Of a stretch of 64,000 nt of DNA, positions 63,380 through 64,000 are shown piece after piece. This DNA comes from Kappaphycus alvarezii (lineage: Eukaryota; Rhodophyta; Florideophyceae; Gigartinales; Solieriaceae), in NCBI GenBank assembly GCA_002205965.3, contig NADL03000460.1, forward strand, positions 202,410 to 266,409, read 5' to 3'. Position 1 is the stretch's first letter, and each line of letters begins with the position of its first letter. Under the pieces are notes generated by a model. The model made no database searches. It was not told the DNA's origin and saw only the letters and a program-made list of their open reading frames with translations. Made by a program: the position numbers and the translations under genes.

Positions 63380-63814
63380 TAGACGTTGGCTTCGCGAAAT
63401 GACAGAGGACCCTCGAGAAGCAGAAGTAATTTCCTTTTTTGCATTAGTATTTGCATGTGCTTCCAGACCATTCACGGGGCGCACCTTACTCGTGAGGACT
63501 CAGTCCTTATGTTGCGAGTTTTTTTCTCCTTCAGATACCCGTTTCTGGACCCGTTGCCAGAAAAGTTTGCATACTACGTTTATTACCTCACATTTGGAAG
63601 GTTTGGAGAAGTGAAACGGGAGGAGCTCATTAGAGAACACTATGAAACCATACGCCGAATCTACGAAACTCTTGACCAAGGAGATGAGCCGGTCATCGCA
63701 CGGTACACACTCTCTCATCATATTGGAAATGAGCTACTACCATATCCTTATAGTGAACCCTATACTCTCCCTGATGAATGGATAGAACTCCCACAAGAAC
63801 AACAAGAGCAGTGA
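63380..63814 (+). CDS. Gyp3b unknown domain B
   Basis: Same as domain B of Gyp3a apart from isolated substitutions. It keeps the same open frame and the same displaced N-terminal frame. Conservation of both A and B frames in the two copies is expected from their recent common origin and is not by itself proof of function. Confidence 0.75.
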
Positions 63815-63847
63815 CGAGCCGGGACGTTCGTCTTGAGCGGGAGGGCG

Positions 63848-64000
63848 TGATGTGCGCAAATTCGCACACGAAAAAATTTAGATGAGGACCATAATTGTAT
63901 ACAGTATTGGAACTGGGAAGATATTTTTACAGTTTTTGAATTTGCAAGATATTTTTAATTTGGGTGAGTGTGGCAAATTCATCGGTTGATTTTTTATTTT
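63848..64000 (+). repeat. Gyp3b 3' LTR, cut by window end
   Basis: TGATGTGCGCAAATTCGC onward, identical in start to the Gyp3a 3' LTR at 52228, preceded by the same polypurine tract. Confidence 0.95.

Larger units (their letters stand above)
57101..64000 (+). mobile_element. Gyp3b: second copy of Gyp3, 3' end outside window
   Basis: Same structure as Gyp3a from 5' LTR to the first 153 bp of the 3' LTR. Presumed target duplication GTATC (57096-57100); the other side is out of view. Coding parts match Gyp3a almost base for base, with many one-base insertions or deletions relative to it. Where one copy is broken the other is often intact. Confidence 0.96.

Noticed and set aside
1..64000. Assignment to a named species
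   Set aside because: Transposon lineages suggest a fungus or fungus-like protist but no diagnostic host gene is present.

Overview
This window is eukaryotic repetitive DNA. Almost all of it is retrotransposons, many inserted into one another, with only two recognisable host-type protein features: a casein-kinase-1-like pseudogene and a small C2H2 zinc-finger gene. No rRNA, bacterial operon or CRISPR array was seen. One element (Gyp2) resembles the Ty3/gypsy lineage I associate with oomycetes and zoosporic fungi. Three copia families carry a primer site complementary to the anticodon arm of eukaryotic initiator tRNA-Met. A fungus or fungus-like protist with a transposon-rich genome fits, but the species is not identified.

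Layout. 1-3212: Gyp1, 3' part of a chromodomain Ty3/gypsy element. 3213-8478: Cop1, degenerate minus-strand Ty1/copia element with paired LTRs. 8660-9185: minus-strand LINE fragment. 9297-21373: Cop2, minus-strand copia element with target duplication TGTGG; its 5' LTR is split by Cop3 (14362-21151, plus strand, duplication TTTTG). 21374-45385: Gyp2, one old gypsy element now scattered in pieces. It has been interrupted by Cop4 (21605-26756, duplication ATCCA), a 102-bp retroposon (27214-27315), Cop5 (28689-34236, duplication CGTAC), a solo LTR of the Cop5 family (35021-40015, duplication TCATA) itself split by LineA (35539-39978), a second probable solo LTR (40051-40600) and LineB (about 40618-44265). 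45385-45473 and 52949-53488: one kinase pseudogene split by Gyp3a (45474-52948, duplication GACAC). 53489-55367: the only fairly quiet stretch, holding the zinc-finger gene. 55368-57100: small retroposon pieces and a GC-rich segment of unknown origin. 57101-64000: Gyp3b, a near-identical second copy of Gyp3, running off the window.

The genes here serve element replication: gag particles, aspartic protease, reverse transcriptase/RNase H, integrase, or for the LINEs reverse transcriptase plus a restriction-like endonuclease. Most are broken. The least damaged are Cop4 (one 1,442-codon frame with four stop codons and no frameshift) and Gyp3a/b (the two copies differ largely by single-base indels).

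Best candidates for something undescribed: (1) Gyp3 carries, after integrase, two tandem copies of a domain of about 130 residues that I do not recognise; (2) in Cop5 the gag AUG lies inside the tRNAi-Met primer-binding site, where it would face the tRNA anticodon; (3) a 102-bp retroposon present three times, once with a perfect 15-bp target duplication.
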